Source: a virus. From it: DNA of 24,377 nucleotides. Below are positions 13,911 to 23,172 of this stretch, one piece after another (position 1 is the stretch's first letter; every line of letters begins with the position of its first letter). A program made the translations under genes and the position numbers. The stretch covers positions 1 through 24,377 of IMG/VR virus record IMGVR_UViG_3300009109_000033; one strand, given 5' to 3'. A model generated the notes under the pieces. It made no database searches and was not told where the DNA came from. It saw nothing but the letters and a program-made list of their open reading frames with translations.

Positions 13911-14426
13911 TTAGTTTACCCTAGTTCCTGATGAATTATATATAACAACAGGACTCATCCTGTTCCACTTGGTTGCTGATACTCCTACCAATGTCAAACT
14001 ATGTCCAGGTCCTAAGTTTATAGCTGCATTAGCTGACTCAGAATCTATGCTTTCGCTTGCATATGGATAGATCTTAATATTGACTGCTGTGCTATTCAGT
14101 ATGAATGCCTCCAATCCTACCGCCACGTCTGGAAGTTTAACCCCTTGGTCTGCTGATGCTGATGCTACTATGTTATACGTCTTTGTAAGAGCTGTTGCTG
14201 CACCTTGAGTTGATCCAGCTGCTGTAACTGACGCCGATGTACTTAGTATTGAACCTCCACCTACGGTTAAAGTTGATGTAGTAGTAACAGTAGAACCCGA
14301 GATTGTACCTGCCGATATGTTATCGCCTGATTGGTATTTGTCAGTATTAAGATTCGTAAAGTTAGTATCTACTTCCGTATTGGTAAGCGGACTACCTTTT
14401 ACTGATCTTAATGTTAATGTACTCAT
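13911..14426 (-). CDS. Short tail fibre protein with conserved fibre N-terminus
   Basis: A 171-aa protein. The N-terminus TLTLRSVKGSPLTNTEVDTN followed by FTNLN is a very common fibre start in marine T4-like phages, placing it at a baseplate or fibre attachment point. A beta-rich Ser/Thr/Gly shaft segment follows (NISAGTISGSTVTTTSTLTV). The C-terminal part (YNIVASASADQGVKLPDV, FILNSTAVNIKIYPYA, and LVGVSATKWNRMS) has the strand pattern of a compact fibre head that recurs in phage tail proteins, in which A-x-x-x-G-V-x-L-P is typical. AGGGA precedes the ATG. The gene is nearly contiguous with the repeat fibre gene (one base between them) and follows the 76-aa helical gene by 11 bases. Confidence 0.8.
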   Translation of the reverse strand: MSTLTLRSVKGSPLTNTEVDTNFTNLNTDKYQSGDNISAGTISGSTVTTTSTLTVGGGSILSTSASVTAAGSTQGAATALTKTYNIVASASADQGVKLPDVAVGLEAFILNSTAVNIKIYPYASESIDSESANAAINLGPGHSLTLVGVSATKWNRMSPVVIYNSSGTRVN

Positions 14427-14437
14427 TTAATCCCTGC

Positions 14438-14668
14438 CTATTTAATTTTATTGACTATTACTTCTAAAGTCGCCCTTATTTCCGTAATCTCTGACTTTAA
14501 AGTATTTATATCATTTTCATACTCTAGAATTTGATTCATTTGTTTCTTTTGAATTTTGTATGCTTTAAGTCCTTCATAATTACGACTAAGTATTGCCTTA
14601 GAATTTTTATCTCTGACAAGATCTCTCTCGCCTTCTATGTTTATAATATCTTTTATTTGTTCTGCCAT
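14438..14668 (-). CDS. Small helical virion-associated protein
   Basis: A 76-aa protein. The N-terminal half (INIEGERDLVRDKNSKAILS, then RNYEGLKAYKIQKKQM) has the D-L-V-R-D-x-N-S-x-A-I-L pattern of small proteins found beside large tail genes in T4-like marine phages. The C-terminal half (NQILEYENDINTLKSEITEI, then RATLEVIVNKIK) is a heptad-like coiled coil. It is probably a small tail component or assembly factor for the giant protein encoded directly upstream, whose stop lies just beyond its start. The ribosome site is a modest AGG within the end of that gene. No enzyme motif is present. Confidence 0.65.
   Translation of the reverse strand: MAEQIKDIINIEGERDLVRDKNSKAILSRNYEGLKAYKIQKKQMNQILEYENDINTLKSEITEIRATLEVIVNKIK
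14513..14520 (-). promoter_or_regulatory. Possible internal T4-type late promoter
   Basis: Exact TATAAATA on the minus strand, inside the 76-aa gene and about 81 bases before the start of the short fibre gene by T4 spacing. In AT-rich DNA a few such matches are expected by chance, so this is only a candidate. Confidence 0.3.
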
Positions 14669-14669
14669 A

Positions 14670-17600
14670 TTAAACCTGTAATGCTATGGCTCGTAAGTCC
14701 TTAAACTTAGGAACCTTAGTGGTATCTGTTGAAAGTGGCACAATCTTAACTGCAAAAGTCTTATATCCTGTGTGTGTAATGTTTCCTATCGTTGATGTGG
14801 CTGCTGCTGAAGAGCCATCTCCTGTTATAGTAACCGTGGGAGCGGATGTATATCCTCTTCCAGGGTTAGTAACTTTAATTCCACTGATTGTTCCACTACT
14901 AATCTCTGCTTTTGCTGTTGCTCCAAAACCACCACCGCCAGATATTGTTACGGTGGCTGTTGAATATCCACTTCCTGCTGTACCAACTGAAATTGCTGTA
15001 ACAGAACTTAGTACATATTCAAAAATACTTGTAGATGCGTTAGTTCCTGCTGCGTTTGAACCACGTGCAGGTATTGAATAACTATATTCTGCAAATCCTT
15101 CTGTCTGTTCTGCTGGTGAAGTATTAGCTGTTAGTTCTGTCCAATTTAAATCTTCTTGGAAGTTTCCAGGATCTGCTGCGTTTTGGAATTTACCATAAAC
15201 TTTAATGCTTCCTGTGTTTGGAATTGCTGCTTCTAAATAAACCTGTAAATCTTCTGCGTCCATACCTTCTTCTAATACAACACGTCTAGAAATATATCTA
15301 GATGATGCTGAGCCTCCTACTCTACCATCTTCTCCTGTAGCTGTATTGTTGACTTCGTTTTTAATACATAACAAGTCTGCTTGATCTATCTCAATAATTG
15401 GAGAAACGTTATCATTAAATGTAGAGAATGTTATCTTAGCTCTTGCTGTCTGTGTAGTCGAATAGTTGACTACTTCATTTGTTCTACTGTAAATTGTTTT
15501 CTCTTTTGCTAGTGTATGTGTTGTTCCAAAATCTACGTCTTGGTATGAAGTTGTATTGGCTGACCCTGCTCCTGTATCTGTTAATGCTAGTTTGCAAGTA
15601 GCTGTTGTTCCTTCTCCTGGTTGTAATATGCCAAAGTTAGGTGCTATATCATTAACTACTTTATCTGTAAACCCACTTATTGTTGCATAACCGTCTGCGT
15701 TACCAACAACATCTCCTACTGTAAAATGTCCAGATTTAAGAACTGTGTGAGCATAGTTGTATAAGTTATCCCAAAAGTCTACTCTACCTTTATTAAGTCT
15801 TAATGTTGCTGTAGCTGTTGTTGTTCCGGCAGCTATTGTTATTGTTGGTGCAATATTATAACCCGATCCTGGGTTTGTAACTGTTAATCCTGTTACTGCT
15901 CCTCCTGAAATTACTGCTGTTAATGCTAATCCTGTTCCGCCTGTGCCTGTGTTTGTAACTGTAACAGCTGGTGCTGAGCTATAACCCGATCCACCTGCTG
16001 TAATTGTAGGTGTAAATCCAACTAGGTTTTTACCTGGACTGAATTTTTTAGCAGCAAAAGACCAACTTGTATCTGTAAAGTTTAACCAATCAATGGGTTC
16101 AGTTATTAAGTGTCCTGAATATGCTTGATCCTTCTTAAACCTACATCTCCTTATTTTAAACATTATGTCTTTGTTTTGATGTGGGCTCCATGTTCTATCG
16201 TTAGCTGAGCTGAACATCATGCCTGCTGCAGGTTGTTTTGAAATTCTTGTTGTTGTTCCGTATTGGTTTTCACCTAATTGTGCTATCCAAATCTCAAATC
16301 CTTTGTCGTCGTTCTCTGGTTTTGGAACAAAACAATATTCTGTATTATTTTTTAAGTAAACAGGATCTGGGAAACTAAATACAGTTGGAGTATATGTTGT
16401 AGTTCCACCTGATGTTGATGATAAATTAATTTGTGCTGCTGGTAAATATTTTATTCCATTAGGAATGGTTCTAGGTCCGGGTACTCCATTAACCACTTCT
16501 CTAAGTTCCATTGTAACACCATTGGTTCCTTTTGTTTTAAAGTAAATCTCGACGTCTGAAATAAATACTCCGCCAGGGACTCCGTGGACTGTAAATGTTT
16601 GTGCTAGTGGATCAACCCATGGATTATACCCACCACCTCCATTCATGGCCAAAGAGATATCTAACTCTTCCATAAAATCCAATTGGCCATCTGTTACTCC
16701 CGTATTCCAAGTAACGCCTACAGGCTCATTTGTGGGTGCTAGACAAGTCATGTCTGGCATAACTTCTACAGGCTCGAATGCCGGTACTACTGTGATATCC
16801 GGGATAGTAGTAATTACAGTTTCTATTACATGAGGAGCTCCTGGTGGGCCTTCTGCTCCTGTTGGGCCTGGTAATCCTGGCAATCCTGTTGGTCCAGGTG
16901 GGCCTGTTGGTCCGGGTGGGCCTGGAGGCATATTAGCAACGTCTTCTATAAGTTGTTCAACAGATGCTAATCCGGCTGCAACAGCTGCATCTGTCTGGGC
17001 TTGCCAGTCTGATAAGTCTACTGCTTCTGCAGGGGTTCCTGGAGAACCAGGTGGGCCTGGTGGGCCAGCGTCGCCTGTTTGTCCTACCGGTCCAGGCTCT
17101 CCTGTGGGTCCTGGTGCTCCTACGACGTTTGTAATTTCGTGTATAATAACAGGTGCTGGAGGAGGGGGCAACGGTGTGCCTGCTCCTATTGAAATTTCAA
17201 CACTTGTATCTGTCATCACTCTATCTCCTGAGTGATATGTCGGTGTTACGTTTGCTGTTTTAAGAGCAAGTATTGTGTCTTGTGTTTTTTGTCTTAATCC
17301 TGAAGATTCATAATTAGCAGTTGAAGTTGTTCTTGCTAATGCATCGTTGTTATTTACATCGTCTGTTAATTTAAATACCTTGACACCTGTTTTAAATTGT
17401 CCTGAAGGAATTAAAAATTGTCCAAAGCATGTGCCATTTGCATCTGTTGTTATTGTTCCACCCAATGTTCCTGCTGAGTTTGTAACGTGTGCTGATACAT
17501 CTTCTCCATCAAAGAATGGATAAACTACTGTGTTTGGTTTTAATCTTATACAATTAAATACAACATTTACTTCTCTCATAAATGGACTAAAAGATACATC

Positions 17601-20600
17601 TACTACACTTTCACCTAAACTCTGTGTCTGAGTTGAAGCGCTTATATCTATACCTACGCCTGTTCTTGTTTGTGATTGTGCTGTTGTTGTCGTTGTAAAT
17701 AGTGAGCTATTGCTTGTTCCTTCTCCACTATTGTTTGTTCCATGCGTATTTAACTCTTGTGATACCGTCGATACTACGTTAGCTGCTCCGCTGTTTTCCC
17801 AGGCGCCCCATTGCGTGCCCCATGCGTTTGACATGTTCTCCCATGCATCGTAGTTACCATCAAAGTTTTTAGTAACTGCTGGTTGGACATCTGTTGCCAC
17901 AAAGTTATCTAGGTTTGGTGTTAAAACCATATCCCCAACATAGTGGAACGTTAATTCTTTTGCTAAATTCTCTATTTGTGAAGCTTCTTGCTGTGATCTA
18001 AATTCTACAATGTCATACGGTAGTGAAATTGTTCTACCTGTTTGTGCTAATGTAGCCGTTGAATTAGCCGCTCCTATATCAGTAAATGTTCTTAATGATA
18101 TATTTTCCATTGAGAAAAACGGTCTTGCATGTTTCTTAACCGGATCAATTGATATTTTATAATCCGGATCTAATACTGCTCCTACATTATGTCCTGTAAA
18201 TGGATCTACTAAGATGCCATTTTTAAATCTGTCTGTGCCTGATGCATTTGTAATTGTTTGGTCTTTTGCGTATGTTTCTAATAAATTTAGTGAAGCGTAA
18301 TACTCTAAGTTTTTAATACGAGTTTCTAACGTACTAATATCTTGCATTGTAAAACGTTTGTATGCCACTTGATGTACTGTAGCACCTAAGTCTGATCTTC
18401 CTACTAACTTGGCCGCTGTTGTTCCTAAACAAGGATAAGGTGGTAAGTTAATAGTGGCCAGGGTCATGGATTTCTCAGGCTCTACCGGTAGTATAGGATC
18501 GTCTGCGTATGCTCCCTCTACTTGTCTAATTTTACCATCAAAGTCACATATTACTCTTAATTTTTTGCCCTGCCAATATGAAAAGTCTGTTGTAAATGTT
18601 TTAACTGGTACCGGGAATGTAATTCCATTTCCTGGTCTATCAATTTCTTCTAAAGCGTCTGGATTTATAGGAGCTGATCCTAATGTAGCATTAGGTGTTG
18701 CTGTGTCTGTCATCCTTGGACGGAAGTCAATAGTATTTCTTAAATCATAATCTCCTATTACACTTGATCTGTAAATTGGTAGTTCTTCTGTTCTTATTGT
18801 ATTGGCTGCTGGTGTAGTAGTATCGTCTACTGGATAACTATCTAAACACATAAAAGTTCCGCCACCAGATGCAACTGTATGTGTAAAGTATGAAAACTTA
18901 ACAACCACATATCTGTTTGTTGCTAGATTTACTGTTGCTGTAGACTTCTTAAATATCTTGGCATGGCCATAATAGTTATCTCTTTGTCCATTATCAAATC
19001 TAAATTGATCTGTAACTTCGTCTGCTGCTGCTACCGAGTAAGCAGATGAGCTTGCCCAAACTCCTTCAAGTTTGTAACCATCTGAAACTCCTAAATTCAT
19101 TTCTCCTGTTGAGCCATTAGCGTTTGAGTTTGTATCTACTTTAATGTAAACATTTTGTACTAATGCTTTTGCTACAGGTGTTGTGTCTGTTTTTAATACA
19201 TTCACATAAACTCTAACTTTATCACTCTGTCCGCCTGCTGTTGTTACTGTTGTTCCTAAATCAATCCTCATTGATGTAGATGAAGAACACTTAACTGATG
19301 CGTTAGAGTTACTAGAGGTTAGGTCAATGTACTGTCCTGCTGTTCTGTTATTTCCTGTTGTTAAATCAAAACCATCTTGTGCAATTGCTATAATATTGGC
19401 TGATTTAATAGTGTCTGTTAATTCTGTGTTTGATGTATCGTAAGGGAAAGTTTCGTCGCCTGTTAGTGTCAGGTCTACATAAGCTCCTGATGCATTTAAT
19501 GTAACATCAAATTCTTTTGTATATTGATACGTGGTGTCATATGTTCCGCCAGCTGCTGCCTTTAATGTTTTAATATGATTGTAAGGCATGGCAAACAACA
19601 TTTTATTTGCTGATGCTTCTTTAATTGTTGCTTTTGAACTTGTTAATACTGTATTAGCTATACCATCTGCTGCGGTGTTTTCATATCTTACGCCTTTGAC
19701 GTCACCAAATTCACCACTAACTAAATGGATATCATACAAATATAATTTATATACTGCAGCATTTGCTCCTGCTGTTCCACTTTTATAAACAATATGTCTA
19801 GCTTTTGCTGTTCCTATTTTTGTTCCTGCTGCTGATGCTGCTCCGTCTTGTACTGTGTCATATAAATCTATTGTTCCGCCACCATCTATATCCCAAAATC
19901 CTGATACACGACTTATTTCTGTGTAATTACCAAAAGAAGTTGATATTGGCATACCATCTTTAGTTACTACACCTTCAGGTTTTCTTATAACTAGACGCTT
20001 GGTTGATTGTAATGTTCGTTTAAAACCACCAACGTAAGATTTACCTGGTGCAATTCCTAATACAAGTCCTTCTCTATTTCCGCTTTTAGCTGCTGTGTAA
20101 ACACCACCATTGGTATTAGCTGCGTTTTGTAAATGTTCTCTAACATCTACTGTCATTCCATGTACTGTATAATTACCTGATTCGTCGTAAGTTCTGTTTG
20201 CTAAAACTTGTCCTACACCTGAGAGTGGATTATCTTTAACTTTATTTCTAATAATTCCACCATCTTGAATTCTTAAATACAAATACCAATCATCAGGTTT
20301 AGGTATATCTGGATGGAAAGATCTTAAAGTAGCCATAAGGAGCATTCTATCTGCTCCAGGAGCGTTATAGTTATAAGACCCTTGTGCAGGATCTAGTAAA
20401 CTTGTATCTATTGCCGATGTCTGGGCTGCTTCATATAATTGGAAACCAACTAATTTTTCATTATACTTAGACCATCTATCCATTAAGTTATGAATTCTTG
20501 TTGTTCTAATAAAATGGCCTCTTGCATAAATAATGCCTGGCTCTAAAATTATTTCATGTGTTTTACCAAAGTATTTGGCTTGTTCGTTTGTTGTTGTTCC

Positions 20601-21095
20601 TGTGTGAACAATGAATGTATCACCATTTCTTGAGGAATCTGTTGACGTTACTGTTAGAGTTTCGCCTGTTGTAAAATGGTCATAAGTAGTAGATGATGTA
20701 TTATAATTAAAATATAATTGTTTTGTTACAGGTGCTCCGCTTTCAGTTCCTTGTTCTGTATGTGCTATAACTGCTGTTAAACCAGAAGTGCCACCTGTTA
20801 GTGTGTCCCCTACATAGTTTGCTAATGTAGAATTATCAACAGCAGCCGAGGAGGCGTCTGTGTCTTTAATTTTAACCCAATGTCTTTCTAGTATTTGTTC
20901 GGCACACCCAGCAACTACTGCACCGTCTTGAATCATAAATCCAAAACCTTTGTCTAACTGGTCTTGTAAAATTGATTGTAGTTGTGTAAGTTCTCTTGCT
21001 TGTACTGCAACACCAGGCTTAAAAAGAACTCTATGAAAGTTCTTATAGTCGCTAAAATCGTCGTAATATGGTGATGCGTTTAAATTTAATGCCAT
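14670..21095 (-). CDS. Giant DUF4815-type tail protein with collagen-like segments
   Basis: A 2141-aa protein. The N-terminus ([20 protein letters not shown], then [11 protein letters not shown], residues 10-40) is the DUF4815 signature of large baseplate or proximal-fibre proteins in T4-like marine phages, and the first 1000 residues or so match that style ([31 protein letters not shown]). Two collagen-like runs of exactly ten Gly-X-Y triplets lie at residues 1326-1355 and 1392-1421, separated by a 36-residue segment with a helical [20 protein letters not shown]. After them is a conserved beta region ([20 protein letters not shown]), and GSGY-type beta repeats occur near 1694-1760 and 2038-2090. 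The collagen runs imply a trimer. It follows the gp8 gene after five bases. It is the largest gene in the window and probably the core of the fibre apparatus. Confidence 0.82.
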   Translation of the reverse strand: MALNLNASPYYDDFSDYKNFHRVLFKPGVAVQARELTQLQSILQDQLDKGFGFMIQDGAVVAGCAEQILERHWVKIKDTDASSAAVDNSTLANYVGDTLTGGTSGLTAVIAHTEQGTESGAPVTKQLYFNYNTSSTTYDHFTTGETLTVTSTDSSRNGDTFIVHTGTTTNEQAKYFGKTHEIILEPGIIYARGHFIRTTRIHNLMDRWSKYNEKLVGFQLYEAAQTSAIDTSLLDPAQGSYNYNAPGADRMLLMATLRSFHPDIPKPDDWYLYLRIQDGGIIRNKVKDNPLSGVGQVLANRTYDESGNYTVHGMTVDVREHLQNAANTNGGVYTAAKSGNREGLVLGIAPGKSYVGGFKRTLQSTKRLVIRKPEGVVTKDGMPISTSFGNYTEISRVSGFWDIDGGGTIDLYDTVQDGAASAAGTKIGTAKARHIVYKSGTAGANAAVYKLYLYDIHLVSGEFGDVKGVRYENTAADGIANTVLTSSKATIKEASANKMLFAMPYNHIKTLKAAAGGTYDTTYQYTKEFDVTLNASGAYVDLTLTGDETFPYDTSNTELTDTIKSANIIAIAQDGFDLTTGNNRTAGQYIDLTSSNSNASVKCSSSTSMRIDLGTTVTTAGGQSDKVRVYVNVLKTDTTPVAKALVQNVYIKVDTNSNANGSTGEMNLGVSDGYKLEGVWASSSAYSVAAADEVTDQFRFDNGQRDNYYGHAKIFKKSTATVNLATNRYVVVKFSYFTHTVASGGGTFMCLDSYPVDDTTTPAANTIRTEELPIYRSSVIGDYDLRNTIDFRPRMTDTATPNATLGSAPINPDALEEIDRPGNGITFPVPVKTFTTDFSYWQGKKLRVICDFDGKIRQVEGAYADDPILPVEPEKSMTLATINLPPYPCLGTTAAKLVGRSDLGATVHQVAYKRFTMQDISTLETRIKNLEYYASLNLLETYAKDQTITNASGTDRFKNGILVDPFTGHNVGAVLDPDYKISIDPVKKHARPFFSMENISLRTFTDIGAANSTATLAQTGRTISLPYDIVEFRSQQEASQIENLAKELTFHYVGDMVLTPNLDNFVATDVQPAVTKNFDGNYDAWENMSNAWGTQWGAWENSGAANVVSTVSQELNTHGTNNSGEGTSNSSLFTTTTTAQSQTRTGVGIDISASTQTQSLGESVVDVSFSPFMREVNVVFNCIRLKPNTVVYPFFDGEDVSAHVTNSAGTLGGTITTDANGTCFGQFLIPSGQFKTGVKVFKLTDDVNNNDALARTTSTANYESSGLRQKTQDTILALKTANVTPTYHSGDRVMTDTSVEISIGAGTPLPPPPAPVIIHEITNVVGAPGPTGEPGPVGQTGDAGPPGPPGSPGTPAEAVDLSDWQAQTDAAVAAGLASVEQLIEDVANMPPGPPGPTGPPGPTGLPGLPGPTGAEGPPGAPHVIETVITTIPDITVVPAFEPVEVMPDMTCLAPTNEPVGVTWNTGVTDGQLDFMEELDISLAMNGGGGYNPWVDPLAQTFTVHGVPGGVFISDVEIYFKTKGTNGVTMELREVVNGVPGPRTIPNGIKYLPAAQINLSSTSGGTTTYTPTVFSFPDPVYLKNNTEYCFVPKPENDDKGFEIWIAQLGENQYGTTTRISKQPAAGMMFSSANDRTWSPHQNKDIMFKIRRCRFKKDQAYSGHLITEPIDWLNFTDTSWSFAAKKFSPGKNLVGFTPTITAGGSGYSSAPAVTVTNTGTGGTGLALTAVISGGAVTGLTVTNPGSGYNIAPTITIAAGTTTATATLRLNKGRVDFWDNLYNYAHTVLKSGHFTVGDVVGNADGYATISGFTDKVVNDIAPNFGILQPGEGTTATCKLALTDTGAGSANTTSYQDVDFGTTHTLAKEKTIYSRTNEVVNYSTTQTARAKITFSTFNDNVSPIIEIDQADLLCIKNEVNNTATGEDGRVGGSASSRYISRRVVLEEGMDAEDLQVYLEAAIPNTGSIKVYGKFQNAADPGNFQEDLNWTELTANTSPAEQTEGFAEYSYSIPARGSNAAGTNASTSIFEYVLSSVTAISVGTAGSGYSTATVTISGGGGFGATAKAEISSGTISGIKVTNPGRGYTSAPTVTITGDGSSAAATSTIGNITHTGYKTFAVKIVPLSTDTTKVPKFKDLRAIALQV
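14800..16015 (-). repeat. GSGY beta-repeat modules in the giant tail protein
   Basis: Two copies, at about 15820-16015 and 14800-15010, encode units of the form G-[GS]-[GR]-GY-[ST]-x-A-P-x-[VI]-T-[VI] followed by a Gly/Thr-rich turn and G-x-[VI]-[TS]-G-[LI]-x-V-T-N-P-G. The intervening sequence is unrelated. Related units are inserted in gp8 and seen at the right window edge. Confidence 0.7.
16833..16922 (-). repeat. Collagen-like segment 2 (ten Gly-X-Y triplets)
   Basis: Encodes residues 1392-1421 of the giant protein, starting [16 protein letters not shown] and ending GPPGAP. Pro is very frequent at X and Y, often G-P-P, G-P-T or G-L-P. Gly/Pro codon runs make it compact, repetitive DNA. 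Confidence 0.9.
17031..17120 (-). repeat. Collagen-like segment 1 (ten Gly-X-Y triplets)
   Basis: Encodes residues 1326-1355 of the giant protein, starting [16 protein letters not shown] and ending GPPGSPGTP. Same length (30 residues) as segment 2, with more charged residues near its start. Confidence 0.9.
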
Positions 21096-21100
21096 TTTTG

Positions 21101-22687
21101 TTAAAACCTAATCAATGCTTTTATTTGTTCTACTTGGTCTGCCGATCTTGTAATAGGAGACCTGTTATCTAAGTAAATAATTTCTCCGGTTGCATTATCA
21201 ACTTCCGGTACTGTAACACTATTTATACTCAAACCTGTCAAACTCTTGGTAGTATTTTCCAATGTTGATGAATTTGTAATTAAAGGAATAGATGCTGCTA
21301 AATAAACCTTCTTATTATCTTCGTCTATCTGTATAACAGTAAACTCACCGCCGTCATCTGTTTTAATTATATCATCTACAGCCCAATTTGATCCTAAGCT
21401 AGCTACTGTAATAATATAACAAGCTGTGCCTGTATTTGTTGTGTAAGTAACTGCTCCGGGTGTTTTAATGTTCTTAATTAAGGCAAGTTGTCTAAAATCA
21501 TTACCTAAAATTAAATCCCTATTTGTATTATCTGCAAATGATACTGTAAGTCCAAGATTATTTGCAAATAATTCTCGAGTTGCGTTAGAGCCATGTCCTC
21601 CTTGTGGAGATATAATTGCTCTAGCTGTAGCACCCGTTCCAGGTGCTGTTGTGTTAGTTATTGACATTGTTGCGTATGAATAGTTTTGGCCCGGGTTTGT
21701 AACTCTAATACTTGTCAATGCTCCTGTTGTTTCATTAACATAAGCAGAAGCCTCAGCTCCTGTTCCGTCACCTGTTATTGATATTACAACATCGCCTGTT
21801 GCATAATCTTGTCCGCCTGCTGTAAGAACTACTCTGTCTACTGTTCCTGCTACTGCTGCACCTTCTACAGCACTTTGTAATGCTGGTAAACTATCTGCGT
21901 CGCCTAAGTTTACAGTTCCGGCCGCGTTAGCTCCACCCCCGCCCGTAAACGCAACAAAGGCAAAACTATAACCACTACCTGAAGAAGTTATCGTTACACC
22001 TGTAACTGCTCCTCCTGATATTGTAGCTGTGCCTGTTGCTCCTGTGCCATCACCAACAATAGCAGCAGTTGGAACAGAAGTATATCCTGATCCTCCCGCT
22101 GTTATCGTAATGCTATCAACTTCTCCATTGACATCATGTGTTGGATTTCCTGTTATTTTTCTAACAGGAATGTAATCTGCGTCTAAAAATTTATTTTGAT
22201 CGGAAGCTGATATTTGAAACATGAACTTCCAATTGTATTTGTCTGATAATTCGAACACAGATGTTCCTGTGCTTGTTGGTTTTACCGTTGAAGTACCATT
22301 CAAGTTATTAGATATACATTTATAAACCTTAAACTCATCGGTAACAACAAAGAAATTAGCTTCCGCTAAACTTTGTGCTCCCGAATTTGATTGATTACTA
22401 GACGAATATGTATCATCGTATTCGTCGTAAACTGTGCCGGATACCCAGTCAGTTCTATTTGCTAACATACAAATATCTGCTGAGTCTATCCTTTGCGTGA
22501 ACATCATACTACGTCTAAACTCTGATACATAAGCATCAGAATCAACAGGGCTCTCTGGAACAGTATCATCTGTCCAGGGTAATGTCCTGCCTACAGCAAA
22601 GTGGAAATAATCATTATTATTTTTTATATCTCTATAAAAAGATCTTGCTAATTCTACTCTACCTAGTCTGCGTAATACGAGTGCCAT
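21101..22687 (-). CDS. gp8: Baseplate wedge protein, T4 gp8 homologue with inserted repeats
   Basis: A 528-aa protein, against 334 for T4 gp8. The N-terminus has the gp8 pattern ([15 protein letters not shown], then [32 protein letters not shown]), followed by [10 protein letters not shown] and [11 protein letters not shown]. The C-terminus [20 protein letters not shown] followed by EQIKALIRF parallels the T4 gp8 ending GEMIYMENRPPIIMAMDQTE followed by EINILFTF. Between them, residues 190-360 hold an insertion of beta repeats built around GSGYTS, GSGYSF, GGQDY and GQNY, which explains the extra length. gp8 is part of the baseplate wedge between the hub and the fibre attachment sites, which fits the next gene being a giant fibre-like protein. 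The start [10 protein letters not shown] has GAG-rich sequence before it. Confidence 0.88.
   Translation of the reverse strand: MALVLRRLGRVELARSFYRDIKNNNDYFHFAVGRTLPWTDDTVPESPVDSDAYVSEFRRSMMFTQRIDSADICMLANRTDWVSGTVYDEYDDTYSSSNQSNSGAQSLAEANFFVVTDEFKVYKCISNNLNGTSTVKPTSTGTSVFELSDKYNWKFMFQISASDQNKFLDADYIPVRKITGNPTHDVNGEVDSITITAGGSGYTSVPTAAIVGDGTGATGTATISGGAVTGVTITSSGSGYSFAFVAFTGGGGANAAGTVNLGDADSLPALQSAVEGAAVAGTVDRVVLTAGGQDYATGDVVISITGDGTGAEASAYVNETTGALTSIRVTNPGQNYSYATMSITNTTAPGTGATARAIISPQGGHGSNATRELFANNLGLTVSFADNTNRDLILGNDFRQLALIKNIKTPGAVTYTTNTGTACYIITVASLGSNWAVDDIIKTDDGGEFTVIQIDEDNKKVYLAASIPLITNSSTLENTTKSLTGLSINSVTVPEVDNATGEIIYLDNRSPITRSADQVEQIKALIRF
21220..21227 (-). promoter_or_regulatory. 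Possible internal T4-type late promoter
   Basis: Exact TATAAATA on the minus strand near the end of gp8, with transcription predicted to start about 119 bases before the giant tail gene. Candidate only, because chance matches are expected in AT-rich DNA. Confidence 0.35.
21608..22096 (-). repeat. GSGY-type repeat insertion in gp8
   Basis: Residues about 198-360 of gp8 contain at least four diverged units with G-[SGQ]-[GDN]-Y at the turn (GSGYTS, GSGYSF, GGQDYA, GQNYSY), each with flanking beta strands (for example [20 protein letters not shown]). The same unit type recurs in the giant tail protein. Confidence 0.7.
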
Positions 22688-22698
22688 TTATTTCTCTA

Positions 22699-23142
22699 TT
22701 AAGAAATTGTTACTGTCCAAGTAATTGTCATTGAATCAGACGCGCCTTTATTTACAACCGAAAATACAGTCCTGCATAAAAGAGTACCACCTGAAGCTGC
22801 ATTTAATATGCCTGCTTCTGTAATAGCTCCAGTACCTGTGCCTGCTGCAAATGAGCAAACATAAGCTACTGCATTACTTGTAACTGTTGTAGATGTAAGT
22901 GCAACACGAGCTGCTTCTGTACCTAAAGCGGTATTGCCTGAAGCTGCTGCTGATGTTCCTGTACCAATAGCCATATGTGACATGGCTGTTGCTGAAGCAT
23001 CTTTCATTCGGGATGCTATAAAGGCTAGGCCAGTGTCAACAACCAGGTTTTCTAATTCCCTAGTTTCTTTGACATTGCCCTGTTTGTCTTTGATTTCAAC
23101 TTTAAGCTTACCTGTAGCTTTTGTCTCATCTTTTTTAAACAT
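22699..23142 (-). CDS. Conserved phage virion protein
   Basis: A 147-aa protein. The segments KDKQGNVKETRELENLVVD, TGLAFIASRMKDAS, MSHMAIGTGTSAAASGNTAL, GTEAARVALT, TGAITEAGILNAASGGTLLC and RTVFSVVNKGASDSMTITWT belong to a small protein family widespread in tailed phages, usually beside tail and baseplate genes. The final segment is a long beta strand pair, ending TWTVTIS. It has an AGGAG-type site before the ATG. It lies between the right-edge structural gene and gp8 (gap of 11 bases to gp8), so it is probably a baseplate or tail component. Its exact role in the family is not known to me. Confidence 0.7.
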   Translation of the reverse strand: MFKKDETKATGKLKVEIKDKQGNVKETRELENLVVDTGLAFIASRMKDASATAMSHMAIGTGTSAAASGNTALGTEAARVALTSTTVTSNAVAYVCSFAAGTGTGAITEAGILNAASGGTLLCRTVFSVVNKGASDSMTITWTVTIS

Positions 23143-23172
23143 TTTAGTCTCCTAATCTATCTTTTGTTTATT

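Noticed and set aside
14686-15081. Plus-strand open frame opposite the giant tail gene (also 16645-16833, 18454-18750, 19588-19788)
   Set aside because: These lie antisense to repeat-rich coding sequence and have no motifs or convincing independent start signals.
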